Shown piece by piece: positions 1 through 5,039 of a DNA stretch of 5,039 bases. The notes beneath the pieces are model-generated. The model was not told the DNA's origin, did no database searches, and worked only from the letters and a program-made list of their open reading frames with translations. The first letter of the stretch is position 1, and the number at the start of each line of letters is the position of its first letter. Location: contig DUTL01000089.1 in NCBI GenBank assembly GCA_012842105.1, forward strand, positions 1 through 5,039, in the 5' to 3' direction. The position numbers and the translations under genes were made by a program. This DNA comes from Candidatus Fermentithermobacillaceae bacterium. Its GTDB lineage: Bacteria; Bacillota; Sulfobacillia; Fermentithermobacillales; Fermentithermobacillaceae.

Positions 1-523
1 TGCAAGAGGAGCTGAACCGGGTGCCGGGCACCGGGCCGTGATAGGGATGTAGACATTCACAAACAAGCATCAATGCGGAATGGCCGAGTAGAGTCCGTAT
101 AATGCTGTAAAGTGGATCAGTGCCAATGTGGGAAATAAACGGGCCACTGTCTTCTCTCTTTCTTCATTCAAATGTGCGAAACTTATGTTACCTTATCGAA
201 TTTCAGGAACTAGTACTGGCACGGCAAGTTGAACAGAAAGTGGGTGCTGGGCTTTTTGGAGGAAGTGCTTCAGCCTGTTTAGCATGAGAATATGGAATTC
301 GGTCACCCGGTGCTCGGCTTCTTAGAGGAAGTATTTTAGGCGACCTTACTGCTTATAAGCAAGGGATGGAGGCAGAGGGATTGCTTCCGGTCTTGGTAGA
401 TAGAGCGCAGAAGCAGCCGCCAAATCTGATTCACATATGCTTTCTGCTGTAAGTGCTGAAGCCGAGAATCTAACAGATGAGACAATTGTCCATAATAAAC
501 TTCCTTAAATTGCGTGTTTCCCC
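1..523. other. Gene-poor stretch, no defensible gene
   Basis: I see no gene with a start, an RBS and a recognisable product in these 523 bases. A short plus-strand reading ending in TGA at 39-41 (QEELNRVPGTGP) could be the tail of a gene lying to the left, but it is too short to judge. Plus-strand reading frames at 111-284 and 288-449 are open but are separated by a TGA at 285-287, have no SD and resemble nothing I know. The minus strand over 200-340 is also open in places. The stretch looks like decayed coding or mobile DNA rather than a designed regulatory region. I see no hairpin followed by a T-run downstream of the minus-strand gene that ends at 524. Confidence 0.5.
244..339. repeat. Imperfect 30-bp direct repeat, period 66 bp
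   Basis: Bases 244-273 and 310-339 are the same 30-mer with 6 mismatches, exactly 66 bases (22 codons) apart. Read on the plus strand, both copies encode VLGFLEEV, and the first four mismatches are all synonymous third-base changes (CTG/CTC, TTT/TTC, TTG/TTA, GTG/GTA). The other two turn Leu to Phe and Gln to a TAG stop. Similarity does not extend to either side of the 30-mer. The wobble pattern suggests divergence while coding, followed by decay. However, a minus-strand frame over the same bases shares the wobble positions, so the original coding strand is not certain. Confidence 0.6.
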
Positions 524-1015
524 TTAGAGTCTAATACCTATTTCTCTCATAAACTGCAATAAGTCAATATACTCTACCCTAAATTCTCTGCAGACATTGG
601 GTATTTTTACTCTTTTTTTGATTTCCGCATCATATGTTTCTAAGGTTACGATGGTTTCTCCAAGAGCAAGTCCGTATGCACATAACCATGAATCTGCGCA
701 TGAAGCAAATTCCCGCTTGGCTGATGGAATGTATTGCTCATTAGCATTTACCCAGTTTATTATCACTCTACAGGACTCTATCACTTCGGGGCCAGGTATC
801 CCTAAAACTGTAAACTTGCTGCGTTCCCTCTCATACCATTCAAGTAGTAAGTCTTTCCCTTTTCGTATTTCCTTCTCGACTTTTTCAATTATTACGATTC
901 TGTATGATGCCTTCTCAACTAGCTGCTCCCAAAAGCTTGGAGCAAGATCGAATGGGTATAGCTGTCTATAAGCCGTTATGAATACGTTTGCATCAATTAA
1001 GTATTTATCTCTCAT
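524..1015 (-). CDS. DUF4411 family PIN-like protein (putative toxin RNase)
   Basis: The product is 163 aa, the usual size for DUF4411 proteins, which are PIN-fold relatives and predicted metal-dependent RNases. It opens with the family signature KYLIDANVFI, with the first acidic residue at D8. A family-like tract with 'PFDLAPSFWEQL' spans about 21-32. Further candidate metal ligands are E47/E49 in VEKEI, D108 in CADSWLCAYGLALG and E126 in IVTLET. The C-terminal IPNVCREFRVEYIDLLQFMRE is also typical. I chose the ATG at 1015 because it puts the signature at residue 5. The frame is open further upstream (M at 1045 and 1081), but those starts only add a non-family extension inside the preceding gene. 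The chosen start overlaps the 3' end of the upstream ImmA/IrrE gene by 11 bp and lacks a strong SD, which points to translational coupling. Family identity is confident; toxin function is inferred from family and context. Confidence 0.85.
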   Translation of the reverse strand: MRDKYLIDANVFITAYRQLYPFDLAPSFWEQLVEKASYRIVIIEKVEKEIRKGKDLLLEWYERERSKFTVLGIPGPEVIESCRVIINWVNANEQYIPSAKREFASCADSWLCAYGLALGETIVTLETYDAEIKKRVKIPNVCREFRVEYIDLLQFMREIGIRL

Positions 1016-2132
1016 AGGCCATAAATTTCTCTTTGAAGTAGTCATACAATTTTGCGGAACCGCCCAGTAAATCAAATGCATAAGTGTAGCTAACGTCGCC
1101 GGACTCCGCTGCCTGGATTACAGCCCGTAAGAAACTATCACCAAGACGGGATCTGTTGGTGAGGTAATAATCGCCACCAGGTTCCCCCGAACCCCTATTT
1201 CTCATTGCCCGTTCAGTATGCCGTTTTACTGCATTAACAATATGCTGAGAGATTTTATGCAGTTCCTTAAGCTTAATGGCTATCGCCAATTCACTAACGT
1301 GAAACAGCTTACTTAACTCTTCTATTTGTTCTAATTCCGGCCTGCTGTTATCCCATAGTCTCTGAACATGAGATGTGGGGATCAAAAATTCTGCCGTTAT
1401 CATATTTATGTTTGTTTCATCGCTGTTCTCATCAACGAATATGTCATCTTCTTGCAATAAGAAGTGAATATATTCGTGGACCAAAGTAAAGATCTTCCCT
1501 GCTTTACTGTCTCTACTATTTATGAATATAAGCGGTGCAAAGTCGTCATATAGCAAAAAACCCCGAAATTCATTTATATCTAACCTGCGGTGATTATTAG
1601 AGCCTACAACTCCGCTTTGCATAACTACGATCCCTATGTCTTCAAGCTTCTGCCTTAGATGCTTAAAAGCGGAATCTTTGTCCCTATGTTCTTTATACCA
1701 AAATTCGTCCAGATCTAAATACTCTCTAGCAGGAAGTATGTTTTCCTTACTCAAATCACCAAAATCATAGGGAAGTAGTTTTCCCCAACCTTTTCCACGG
1801 CGATGTTCACTTAGCCAATCCTTTTTCCTAGCCATAATATATAAGATGTCTTGGAGGTCCTTGCTGATTTCTGGTATCTTATTTCCAATTGTTCTAAATT
1901 CAGATTCAATAAAATTTGTTTTCGGAGGCTCATCCAAGAACATATATCCCAGCGGCACACCCAAGAAATTAGCCAGGCTTTCTACCTGCCTAAAAGTAGG
2001 ATGGTGTTCCCCAGAAATCCAAGTCCCAATCTTCTTGAATCTGTTTTGTATTTCTCCGAAGTCTTTTCTGGATTCTTTGATCGCCCATAGATAAACATCT
2101 CTCCCAACTTCCACTCTGGTACCTGTAGCCAT
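1005..2132 (-). CDS. XRE-family HTH / ImmA-IrrE metallo-endopeptidase fusion
   Basis: The product is 375 aa with two parts. Residues about 8-65 form an XRE-type helix-turn-helix (core around IGTWISGEHHPTFRQVESLA, followed by the characteristic VPLGYMFLDEPP). Residues about 155-300 are an ImmA/IrrE (COG2856, M78) zinc-peptidase domain. The catalytic HExxH is HEYIH at 219-223, in LVHEYIHFLL. A downstream acidic residue in ITAEFLIP (E248) is the likely third ligand. The tail (about 318-360, GDYYLTNRSRLGDSFLRAVI...) is also typical of these fusions, and the length is normal. In related systems ImmA-type proteases cleave a repressor; in pairs like this the HTH-protease is predicted to act as antitoxin or autoregulator of the downstream toxin. 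The ATG at 2132 follows an AAAGGAGG site by 7 bases. It is co-transcribed with, and overlaps, the DUF4411 gene. Domain identity is seen; the regulatory role is inferred. Confidence 0.9.
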   Translation of the reverse strand: MATGTRVEVGRDVYLWAIKESRKDFGEIQNRFKKIGTWISGEHHPTFRQVESLANFLGVPLGYMFLDEPPKTNFIESEFRTIGNKIPEISKDLQDILYIMARKKDWLSEHRRGKGWGKLLPYDFGDLSKENILPAREYLDLDEFWYKEHRDKDSAFKHLRQKLEDIGIVVMQSGVVGSNNHRRLDINEFRGFLLYDDFAPLIFINSRDSKAGKIFTLVHEYIHFLLQEDDIFVDENSDETNINMITAEFLIPTSHVQRLWDNSRPELEQIEELSKLFHVSELAIAIKLKELHKISQHIVNAVKRHTERAMRNRGSGEPGGDYYLTNRSRLGDSFLRAVIQAAESGDVSYTYAFDLLGGSAKLYDYFKEKFMAYER

Positions 2133-2139
2133 GTGCTCG

Positions 2140-2147
2140 CCTCCTTT
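2140..2147 (-). promoter_or_regulatory. Ribosome binding site of the XRE-ImmA gene
   Basis: The minus strand reads AAAGGAGG, a near-perfect Shine-Dalgarno, 7 bases upstream of the ATG at 2132. It fixes the start of the 375-aa protein. Confidence 0.85.
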
Positions 2148-2209
2148 CTAGTGATAGACTTAACAAACTCAGTTCATATATTGATGTTTATACCCCCTTG
2201 TGGCTCTAC

Positions 2210-2243
2210 ATTATAACAGAAAAGGAACACTCTAGAATGTCAA
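2210..2243 (-). promoter_or_regulatory. Extended -10 promoter for the XRE-ImmA/DUF4411 operon
   Basis: On the minus strand, TGTTATAAT (2218-2210) is a perfect extended -10 element (TG-N-TATAAT). A consensus TTGACA lies at 2243-2238, but the gap to TATAAT is 22 bases, longer than the usual 16-18, so the extended -10 probably carries most of the activity. Transcription would begin about 70 bases before the ATG at 2132, leaving a leader of that order. No clear operator palindrome is visible, although autoregulation by the XRE domain would be expected. Confidence 0.55.
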
Positions 2244-2248
2244 GGGCC

Positions 2249-2298
2249 ACACTTGAGAATGAGTATTTTGTTACCAAAACAAGAAGGGACACTTGAGA
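2249..2298. repeat. 10-bp direct repeat pair, possible IS-end relic
   Basis: ACACTTGAGA occurs at 2249-2258 and again at 2289-2298, 40 bases apart, each preceded by a purine-rich AAGGGCC or AAGAAGGG tract. Between them lies a small inverted repeat, TTTTG (2266-2270) and CAAAA (2275-2279), around TTAC. Repeated short motifs a few tens of bases apart, next to an outward-facing promoter, are a feature of IS21-type element ends, and the local sequence gives that impression from memory. No transposase is present and no boundary or target duplication can be shown. It could equally be a regulator binding region upstream of the ImmA gene. Confidence 0.35.
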
Positions 2299-2388
2299 CC
2301 AATTCCTCGAAACGACCGGCTGTAACCTGCACAGCATTAACCCTGCTTCCGTAAATCGTCTCACTAAGAAAGAAATATGTACATTTGG

Positions 2389-4161
2389 CTAGGAAACCCC
2401 TGCTATCTTCCCAAAACCTTCCTTGATGATCTGAGCCATCTTCTTGCGCCTTTCTTCAAGAAAGTCGGGATATGGCATGTGTTCCCAACCCTCAGGCAGG
2501 CCATGCCAGAAACACATCTGCTCAATTTCGTCTAAGCTCCGGTTCTCCTTCCTAATCTTCGTAATAAAATTAGGCATGTATTCGAAGGGAGGCCTATCCC
2601 CAATCTCGATGTTATCCACCCAATCGGCGACGGCGAGGTTCGCAACCTGGTCAACGTTTCGGCGGTCCTCAATGCCGAGTTTGGCCAGGTAAGCCTTGGG
2701 AAACAGATGATGAAGCTCTGCGGCAGGTTTCCTGGGCGTGATGCTGGGATCTAGCAAGTCTGACACCTTGAGTTCGGAGAAGAAGGCTTTGGCATCCAGG
2801 AGTACCAGACTGGCCCGATAGGCAAGGAAAGCTGTATTGCGCCTTGAAGCGGTGGCCAGGTTACTGGGCAGGCTGATGTTCCAGAAGTCTGGAGTAAATT
2901 CATTGTTGATCTTGCGCTGCAGAAGAGAGATGAACTCCTCGGCCGTTGATAGACCGCGGAAATCAGCTAGATCTTGCTCCATGCGAGACTCAGGTGAATC
3001 TGTATATCTGCCTGTAAGGCTGACCATGAAAAACCACTGGGCGATTATGTTCCTCAGGTCGCGAAGGGGTACCTGAAAATCACGCTTCCCAATTAGGAAT
3101 ACGGTATACGTATAAAGTAATGCATATTCGGAAGAAATAAGGTTTTTTCTTCTGTAGCCTGCTTGGCGGACCACTTTGACAAACTCATGCCAGTTGGTGA
3201 GGTCAAGGGAGAAGGTTTGTGCTTGCTGAAGGATCCTGAAATTCTGTTCCCGCTTTTGTGGCGAAAATTCACGGGTTTCCAGATCTCTGCCCCGGAGAAT
3301 GGCATATGCATCTGCCAGTCTGGCCCGTCTAAAACCTAAGCCTATGCCTACACGAAGCAATCGATCAGGAATAGGTTGAAACAAAGGATTGTATGGTGAT
3401 GGTTTGCCGATCGGTTGGACCTTTCGAGATTGCTCGCAGAAATTCTCCAGCGCCTTACGCCCATCTTCCCAGAACACAGACATCAGGGTTAAGATGAAAT
3501 TGGCTTGATTAAGGGGAGTACCCTTGCTGTTAATGCGGACAAAAATATCGGCCACACTCTCTTCGTCCAGACTGGAAGAGAGTTCAAGGGCAACCAAAGG
3601 AAAGTACACCAGGTTCTTAAGGCGATCAATGGCTGCATCCAGGCGATTCTCTTCTTCTTCTGGCAGTTCTTCTTCTTTGATGAGGCGGTCAAAGAAGTCT
3701 CTGACAACACGCTTGTTGTCCTTTGCCCAAAGAAGGCTGATGTCCGGGATCCATTCTGGGTCTCGCTTTATGGCAGCGTTGGTTACTTCAAACTTGCCGT
3801 CCTTCGGCCGGAACGCAATTCCTATTCGCATGGGTTCGTTGTGCCTGTCCAGGACATCTTGTCCCTTTATCACGGCGTAAAGAGAGGTGATACGTTGCTG
3901 TCCGTCAACGACCAGGAGTTTGGGAGATTGCTTATCCTGTTTTTGGGCTATAGAATGGCCGTGATCTTGCAGGCCGTTTTCCCAAAAAAGGAAGTAGCCA
4001 ATGGGGTAACCGTGGTAAAGGGAGTCGAATAAGTCGCGCACTTTTACAACTGGCCACACAAAGGGCCTTTGAAGCTCTGGCAGGCCAATATCGCCTTGTT
4101 CCACGTAGGCAACCAGGTTTCCAAGTGTGTAGTCAACTTTCTTAAAAACCATATCACTCAT
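2389..4161 (-). CDS. DUF262/DUF1524 (GmrSD-like) nuclease, putative type IV restriction protein
   Basis: The product is 590 aa from the ATG at 4161. The N-terminal DUF262 domain (about 8-230) shows the family marks LPELQRPFVW (27-36), the DGQQR motif in LLVVDGQQRITSLYAV (86-90), and FVRINSKGTPLNQANF (207-222). DUF262 is a ParB/Srx-like fold thought to bind and hydrolyse NTP through the DGQQR loop. The C-terminal part carries an HNH-type (DUF1524) nuclease signature, ELHHLFPKAYL (HH at 484-485), followed by NVDQVANLAVADWVDN. This is the fused GmrS/GmrD-like layout of modification-dependent restriction enzymes, cytoplasmic. The frame is open upstream to an ATG at 4305, but those 48 extra codons overlap the tail of a pseudogene in another frame. 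The internal ATG has an AAGGAG site 9 bases before it and begins directly at the domain, so I prefer it. No mutation in the key motifs is seen. The target modification is unknown. Confidence 0.88.
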   Translation of the reverse strand: MSDMVFKKVDYTLGNLVAYVEQGDIGLPELQRPFVWPVVKVRDLFDSLYHGYPIGYFLFWENGLQDHGHSIAQKQDKQSPKLLVVDGQQRITSLYAVIKGQDVLDRHNEPMRIGIAFRPKDGKFEVTNAAIKRDPEWIPDISLLWAKDNKRVVRDFFDRLIKEEELPEEEENRLDAAIDRLKNLVYFPLVALELSSSLDEESVADIFVRINSKGTPLNQANFILTLMSVFWEDGRKALENFCEQSRKVQPIGKPSPYNPLFQPIPDRLLRVGIGLGFRRARLADAYAILRGRDLETREFSPQKREQNFRILQQAQTFSLDLTNWHEFVKVVRQAGYRRKNLISSEYALLYTYTVFLIGKRDFQVPLRDLRNIIAQWFFMVSLTGRYTDSPESRMEQDLADFRGLSTAEEFISLLQRKINNEFTPDFWNISLPSNLATASRRNTAFLAYRASLVLLDAKAFFSELKVSDLLDPSITPRKPAAELHHLFPKAYLAKLGIEDRRNVDQVANLAVADWVDNIEIGDRPPFEYMPNFITKIRKENRSLDEIEQMCFWHGLPEGWEHMPYPDFLEERRKKMAQIIKEGFGKIAGVS

Positions 4162-4170
4162 ACTGCAATT

Positions 4171-4176
4171 CTCCTT
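4171..4176 (-). promoter_or_regulatory. Ribosome binding site deciding the start of the DUF262 gene
   Basis: The minus strand reads AAGGAG with a 9-base spacer to the ATG at 4161. The more upstream in-frame ATG at 4305 has no comparable site, so this one argues for the 590-aa form over a 638-aa form. Confidence 0.75.
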
Positions 4177-4240
4177 GAAACTGTTCTTACGTGTACCTAC
4201 TTCTATGGCGCTATCTTCTAGTCCTCTGTACGGAAGCGTT

Positions 4241-4739
4241 TTATAACCTCTCAATGTGTTGATTGATCGTATATAACTCCAAGAGTTGCGCTGTTTTGCT
4301 CTCAAGGTCCTCTACCGAAGCCCCGTCTGATCTGGTGCTTTTTCCAATCCAATATCTAAATACACTGTTCGTTTCGTCACAGACGATGATCGCGGTCTTT
4401 ACCTGATCGCCATCATCAAAGGTATCTTTTCCTCCCTTCCAGCCCGCGAGAACCAGCTCTGTGTATTCACCCGCTGGTTCACCCAGCAGATTCTCACGAA
4501 TGTCCTCGTAAGTGAATCACTCGCGATACGGTGTCGTACCTGTTTCAATGTAAGCCCGGGTTGTTGTATCCTCGACGGCCCCATAGAAAACCTGGTGGGT
4601 AGGCCACAGGGCCGGTGCCTGTATCTATAACCGTCCATGAATACGGAATGACTGTGATTTCCGATACAGCAAGGATCAATTGATGGGAGGAAGTTATGGA
4701 GTGAAGGGAAAAGCCCATCCATATGGCGAAGATGATTAT
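4241..4739 (-). pseudogene. Broken gene for a small, possibly exported protein of unknown function
   Basis: Reading the minus strand from 4739, a hydrophobic stretch (IIIFAIWMGF) resembling a signal peptide or membrane anchor leads into LILAVSEITVIPYSW and TVIDTGTGPVAYP. The frame then fails near 4591-4600. A one-base shift, as from an extra base in the GGG run at 4597-4599, gives FYGAVEDTTTRAYIETGT and TPYRE, then an in-frame TGA at 4519-4517. Beyond it comes FTYEDIRENLLGEPAGEY, GWKGGKDTFDDGDQVKTAII, VCDETNSVFRYWIGKSTR and an end at LYTINQHIERL before TAA (4243-4241). The sense-like composition over some 165 codons with only two lesions indicates a recently inactivated gene. I do not recognise the family. 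No SD or convincing start is visible; ATG at 4718 is possible but would cut into the hydrophobic segment. It lies 79 bases upstream of the DUF262 gene on the same strand. Confidence 0.65.
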
Positions 4740-4858
4740 TAGATCTACGGAACCTAGTCCGGGCCTGAGCCCAGAAAGAACCTGAACCCGGGGTGGTTAG
4801 ATCTAGTGGGCCGGCAAAGCGCGTCGGGAGTATTCCCGGCCGAGACTCAGACTGTCCA
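4740..4858. other. Structured intergenic stretch with small palindromes
   Basis: This gap contains no gene. TTAGATCTA, holding the 8-bp palindrome TAGATCTA, occurs at 4739-4747 and again at 4797-4805. Small hairpins are possible at 4761-4772 (GGGC-CTGA-GCCC) and 4825-4838 (CGGGA-GTAT-TCCCG). An alternative outer stem pairs GGCCGG (4809-4814) with CCGGCC (4836-4841). None is followed by a T-run on either strand, so I do not call a terminator. The stem region lies just upstream of the plus-strand RBS at 4871 and could be part of that gene's leader. Confidence 0.35.
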
Positions 4859-4870
4859 TTACCCTAATAC

Positions 4871-4878
4871 AAGGAGGG
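4871..4878 (+). promoter_or_regulatory. Ribosome binding site for the TTG-initiated gene
   Basis: AAGGAGGG on the plus strand is followed after 7 bases by TTG at 4886. This ideal spacing is the reason for calling a TTG start. An identical mirrored copy lies at 5020-5027 on the minus strand because of the inverted repeat. Confidence 0.75.
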
Positions 4879-4885
4879 TCACTAA

Positions 4886-4936
4886 TTGATAAGAGAAACC
4901 TTGAACCTGGTGAAAGAGGAATTCAGCGGCCAGGAG
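4886..4936 (+). CDS. Start of a new gene, cut off by the fold-back (partial)
   Basis: TTG at 4886, behind AAGGAGGG, opens a frame encoding (M)IRETLNLVKEEFSGQE, 17 codons up to the arm end at 4936. Beyond that the plus strand reads five to six unrelated codons to TGA (4955-4957), whereas the other copy continues with AFNDVARI. The N-terminus reminds me of the start of clostridial M28-type aminopeptidases (RETL-LVK-EFSG), but this is from memory and rests on about 25 residues only. If the end is a fold-back, this is the natural orientation relative to the rest of the window, and the gene diverges from the minus-strand genes. Confidence 0.45.
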
Positions 4937-4937
4937 C

Positions 4938-5012
4938 TATCCTGGCAACGTCATTGAATGCCTCCTGGCCGCTGAATTCCTCTTTCACCAGGTTCAAGGT
5001 TTCTCTTATCAA
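4938..5012 (-). CDS. Mirror copy of the same gene start, running 8 codons further (partial)
   Basis: On the minus strand, TTG at 5012 starts the same 17 codons. The frame then continues through the spacer as AFNDVARI (4961-4938) before it enters the reverse complement of the other arm, where only APGR follows before TGA (4925-4923). The 25 codons down to 4938 are therefore probably the authentic gene sequence, and everything after about 4937 is the join. This is a duplicate created by the inverted repeat, not an independent second gene. Confidence 0.45.
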
Positions 5013-5039
5013 TTAGTGACCCTCCTTGTATTAGGGTAA

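Larger units (their letters stand above)
4859..5039. repeat. 78-bp perfect inverted repeat with 25-base spacer at the sequence end
   Basis: Bases 4859-4936 are the exact reverse complement of 4962-5039, with no mismatch in 78 positions, around a spacer at 4937-4961. The outer limit is set by the end of the window, so the true arm may be longer. The arms carry an RBS, a TTG start and 17 codons of a gene. The minus-strand frame runs on through the spacer without a stop, while the plus-strand frame hits TGA at 4955-4957. That asymmetry and the position at the very end point to a fold-back join, either an amplification or assembly chimera or a genuine inverted duplication, rather than a functional hairpin. 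Confidence 0.95.

Noticed and set aside
98..103. TATAAT as a plus-strand -10 box
   Set aside because: There is no matching -35 at 16-18 bases and no gene downstream on that strand.
288..452. Plus-strand open frame with ATG at 366
   Set aside because: There is no RBS and no recognisable similarity, and the only internal structure is the 30-mer repeat, which is better explained in another frame.
597..971. Plus-strand open frame opposite the DUF4411 gene
   Set aside because: It is a shadow of the minus-strand gene, with Ser/Ile-rich low-information translation and no RBS.
1016..1081. Longer DUF4411 starts at 1045 or 1081
   Set aside because: They add up to 22 residues unlike the family ahead of the conserved KYLIDANVFI and lie deeper inside the upstream gene without a better RBS.
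2216..2340. Minus-strand frame reading NWSQVSLLVLVTKY onward to TAG near the promoter
   Set aside because: It is short, has no start or RBS, and coincides with the promoter and repeats, so it is more likely non-coding or IS-end sequence.
3505..4032. Plus-strand open frames opposite the DUF262 gene (also 3524-3880 and 2837-3076)
   Set aside because: They are antisense shadows of a well-supported gene with conserved DUF262 motifs on the other strand.
4162..4305. N-terminal 48-codon extension of the DUF262 gene
   Set aside because: It has no RBS, overlaps the tail of the pseudogene in another frame, and adds residues before the natural domain start. AAGGAG before 4161 supports the shorter form.
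4399..4722. 107-codon open frame on the minus strand
   Set aside because: Its translation is rich in His, Arg, Pro and Cys and looks like a shadow. The neighbouring frames give much more protein-like sequence that joins into the pseudogene described.
4809..4841. GC-rich stem as an intrinsic terminator
   Set aside because: There is no U-tract on either strand after the stem, so only a structured region is noted.
1..5039. CRISPR array, tRNA or rRNA
   Set aside because: I saw no regularly spaced repeat-spacer pattern and no tRNA or rRNA-like conserved segments.

Overview
The window most resembles an accessory (defence-type) patch of a Firmicutes chromosome, possibly a clostridial or Peptococcaceae-like organism. 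The evidence is strong AAGGAGG-type ribosome binding sites about 7-9 bases from the starts, a TTG start behind a textbook Shine-Dalgarno, an extended -10 promoter (TGTTATAAT), and protein families common there. This placement is inference; no ribosomal or other phylogenetic marker is present.

Layout. Bases 1-523 hold no gene I can defend, only an imperfect 30-bp tandem repeat (244-339) that looks like decayed sequence. Three intact genes follow, all on the minus strand: a DUF4411 PIN-like protein (524-1015), an XRE-HTH/ImmA-IrrE metallopeptidase fusion whose 3' end overlaps it by 11 bp (1005-2132), and a DUF262/DUF1524-type nuclease of the GmrSD-like class (2389-4161). The 256-bp gap between the last two carries a promoter and RBS for the ImmA gene, plus short direct repeats that may be a relic of an insertion-sequence end. 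Upstream of the nuclease, 4241 to about 4739 (minus) is a broken gene not previously delimited. It has one frameshift near 4591-4600 and one in-frame TGA at 4517-4519, and encodes what looks like a small exported protein. Bases 4740-4858 are GC-rich, structured and non-coding. The window ends in a 78-bp perfect inverted repeat (4859-4936 / 4962-5039) around a 25-base spacer. It contains, once on each strand, the RBS, TTG start and first codons of a further gene. Because the reading frame continues naturally through the spacer only on the minus strand, this is best read as a fold-back (inverted chimera) at a sequence end.

How the genes work together. The ImmA/IrrE-DUF4411 pair has the architecture of a predicted toxin-antitoxin module: a DNA-binding metalloprotease regulator upstream and a PIN-like RNase toxin downstream, translationally coupled. 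The DUF262/DUF1524 protein is expected to be a stand-alone, modification-dependent type IV restriction nuclease or related anti-phage effector. With the pseudogene and possible IS debris they make a small defence or mobile-island remnant. I found no CRISPR array, tRNA, rRNA or recognisable transposase gene.
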